Shown: one piece after another, positions 5,308-5,959 of the stretch
Layout: each line of letters starts with the position of its first letter
Numbering within the stretch: the stretch's first letter is position 1
NCBI GenBank assembly: GCA_038246975.1
Contig: JBBRVJ010000221.1
Span: 1-5,959, forward strand
DNA from: JAIYDJ01 sp038246975
GTDB lineage: Bacteria; Pseudomonadota; Alphaproteobacteria; Rhodobacterales; Rhodobacteraceae
DNA: 5,959 bases
Direction: 5' to 3'
Position numbers and translations under genes: made by a program
The notes under the pieces: model-generated
Told to the model about the DNA's origin: nothing
Databases searched by the model: none
The model's input: the letters and a program-made list of their open reading frames with translations, nothing else

Positions 5308-5959
5308 ATGCCGAAAAGAACCGACATAAAATCCATCATGATCATCGGTGCGGGCCCCATCGTGATCGGTCAGGCCTGCGAGTTCGACTATTCGGGCGCG
5401 CAAGCCTGCAAGGCGCTGCGCGAGGAAGGCTACCGGGTCATTCTGGTCAACTCCAATCCCGCCACCATCATGACCGACCCCGGCCTTGCCGACGCCACCT
5501 ACATCGAACCGATTACCCCCGAAGTCGTCGCCAAGATCATCGAAAAAGAACGCCCCGACGCCCTGCTGCCCACCATGGGCGGGCAGACCGGGCTGAACAC
5601 CGCGCTGGCCCTCGCGGACCTCGGGGTGTTGGAAAAGTACAACGTCGAACTGATCGGGGCCAAGCGCGAAGCCATCGAAATGGCAGAAGATCGCAAACTG
5701 TTCCGCGAGGCGATGGACCGGATCGGCCTTGAAAACCCCAAGGCCACCATCATCGCCGCCCCCAAACTGCCCTCGGGCAAATACGACATCGCCGCCGGCG
5801 TGGCCGAGGCGATTGCCGCCATCGAATACGTCGGCCTCCCCGCCATCATCCGCCCGGCCTTCACGCTTGGCGGTACGGGCGGTGGCGTCGCCTACAACCG
5901 CGACGACTATGAGGCGATCGTGAAGTCAGGGCTGGAGGCCAGCCCCGTGGCACAGGTTC
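5308..5959 (+). CDS. carB: carbamoyl-phosphate synthase large subunit CarB, N-terminal part (3' end missing)
   Basis: CarB makes carbamoyl phosphate from bicarbonate, glutamine-derived ammonia and two ATP, for arginine and pyrimidine synthesis; it works with the glutaminase CarA, which is not in this window. The visible 217 residues are the start of the carboxyphosphate half. They show the conserved N-terminus MPKRTDIKSI, the nucleotide-fold loop GAGPIVIGQACEFDYSG (14-30), VNSNPATIMTD (47-57), PTMGGQTGLN (88-97), and the ATP-grasp opening with R129 (same number as the ATP-binding arginine of E. coli). RPAFTLGGTGGG follows at 182-193. The arginine at 182 corresponds to R169 of E. coli, so about 13 extra residues lie between; I believe this insertion (near APKLPSGKYD, 151-160) is usual in alphaproteobacterial CarB. 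The ATG at 5308 matches the family start exactly. The full protein is about 1,100 residues, so most of the gene lies to the right. Confidence 0.97.
   Translation, partial: MPKRTDIKSIMIIGAGPIVIGQACEFDYSGAQACKALREEGYRVILVNSNPATIMTDPGLADATYIEPITPEVVAKIIEKERPDALLPTMGGQTGLNTALALADLGVLEKYNVELIGAKREAIEMAEDRKLFREAMDRIGLENPKATIIAAPKLPSGKYDIAAGVAEAIAAIEYVGLPAIIRPAFTLGGTGGGVAYNRDDYEAIVKSGLEASPVAQV

Overview
The window is GC-rich, densely packed DNA. Its proteins look like those of an alphaproteobacterium of the Rhodobacterales (Paracoccus/Roseobacter-type). This rests on the recognisable bhc gene set, the CarB N-terminus and the GC-rich codon choice; no species can be named from the sequence alone.

Left part (1-2931) is one end of a beta-hydroxyaspartate cycle (BHAC) locus. 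On the minus strand, bhcA (aspartate:glyoxylate aminotransferase, complete) is followed, with a TGATG stop/start overlap, by bhcB (beta-hydroxyaspartate dehydratase), which runs off the left edge at position 1. Divergent from bhcA is bhcR, an IclR-family regulator. In the known cluster of Paracoccus denitrificans, bhcC (aldolase) and bhcD (iminosuccinate reductase) follow bhcB; they should lie beyond position 1. Together the four enzymes turn two glyoxylate molecules into oxaloacetate without losing CO2, for growth on glycolate and related C2 compounds. BhcR is the expected glyoxylate-responsive switch. The bhcA-bhcR gap (1959-2118) carries an A/T-rich island with a GAAAA-TGT-TTTTC dyad and further half-site-like words; this is the most probable operator.

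Middle and right part (2959-5959): a minus-strand membrane-anchored DUF533/TerB-like protein converges on bhcR. Divergent from it is a plus-strand gene for a CoA-transferase of the acetyl-CoA hydrolase/transferase family, with its catalytic glutamate in place. The gap between these two genes (3637-3876) is GC-rich and holds a candidate promoter for the DUF533 gene and a small dyad just upstream of the CoA-transferase ribosome binding site. The window ends inside carB (carbamoyl-phosphate synthase large subunit), a housekeeping gene with its own likely promoter.

No tRNA, rRNA, insertion sequence, CRISPR array or long repeat was seen. The bhc system is already described in the literature. The points that look less described are the AT-hook-like tail on BhcR facing an A/T-rich operator, the array of TTTTTC/GAAAA words that reaches the bhcR ribosome binding site, and the conserved glyoxylate-pocket pattern.
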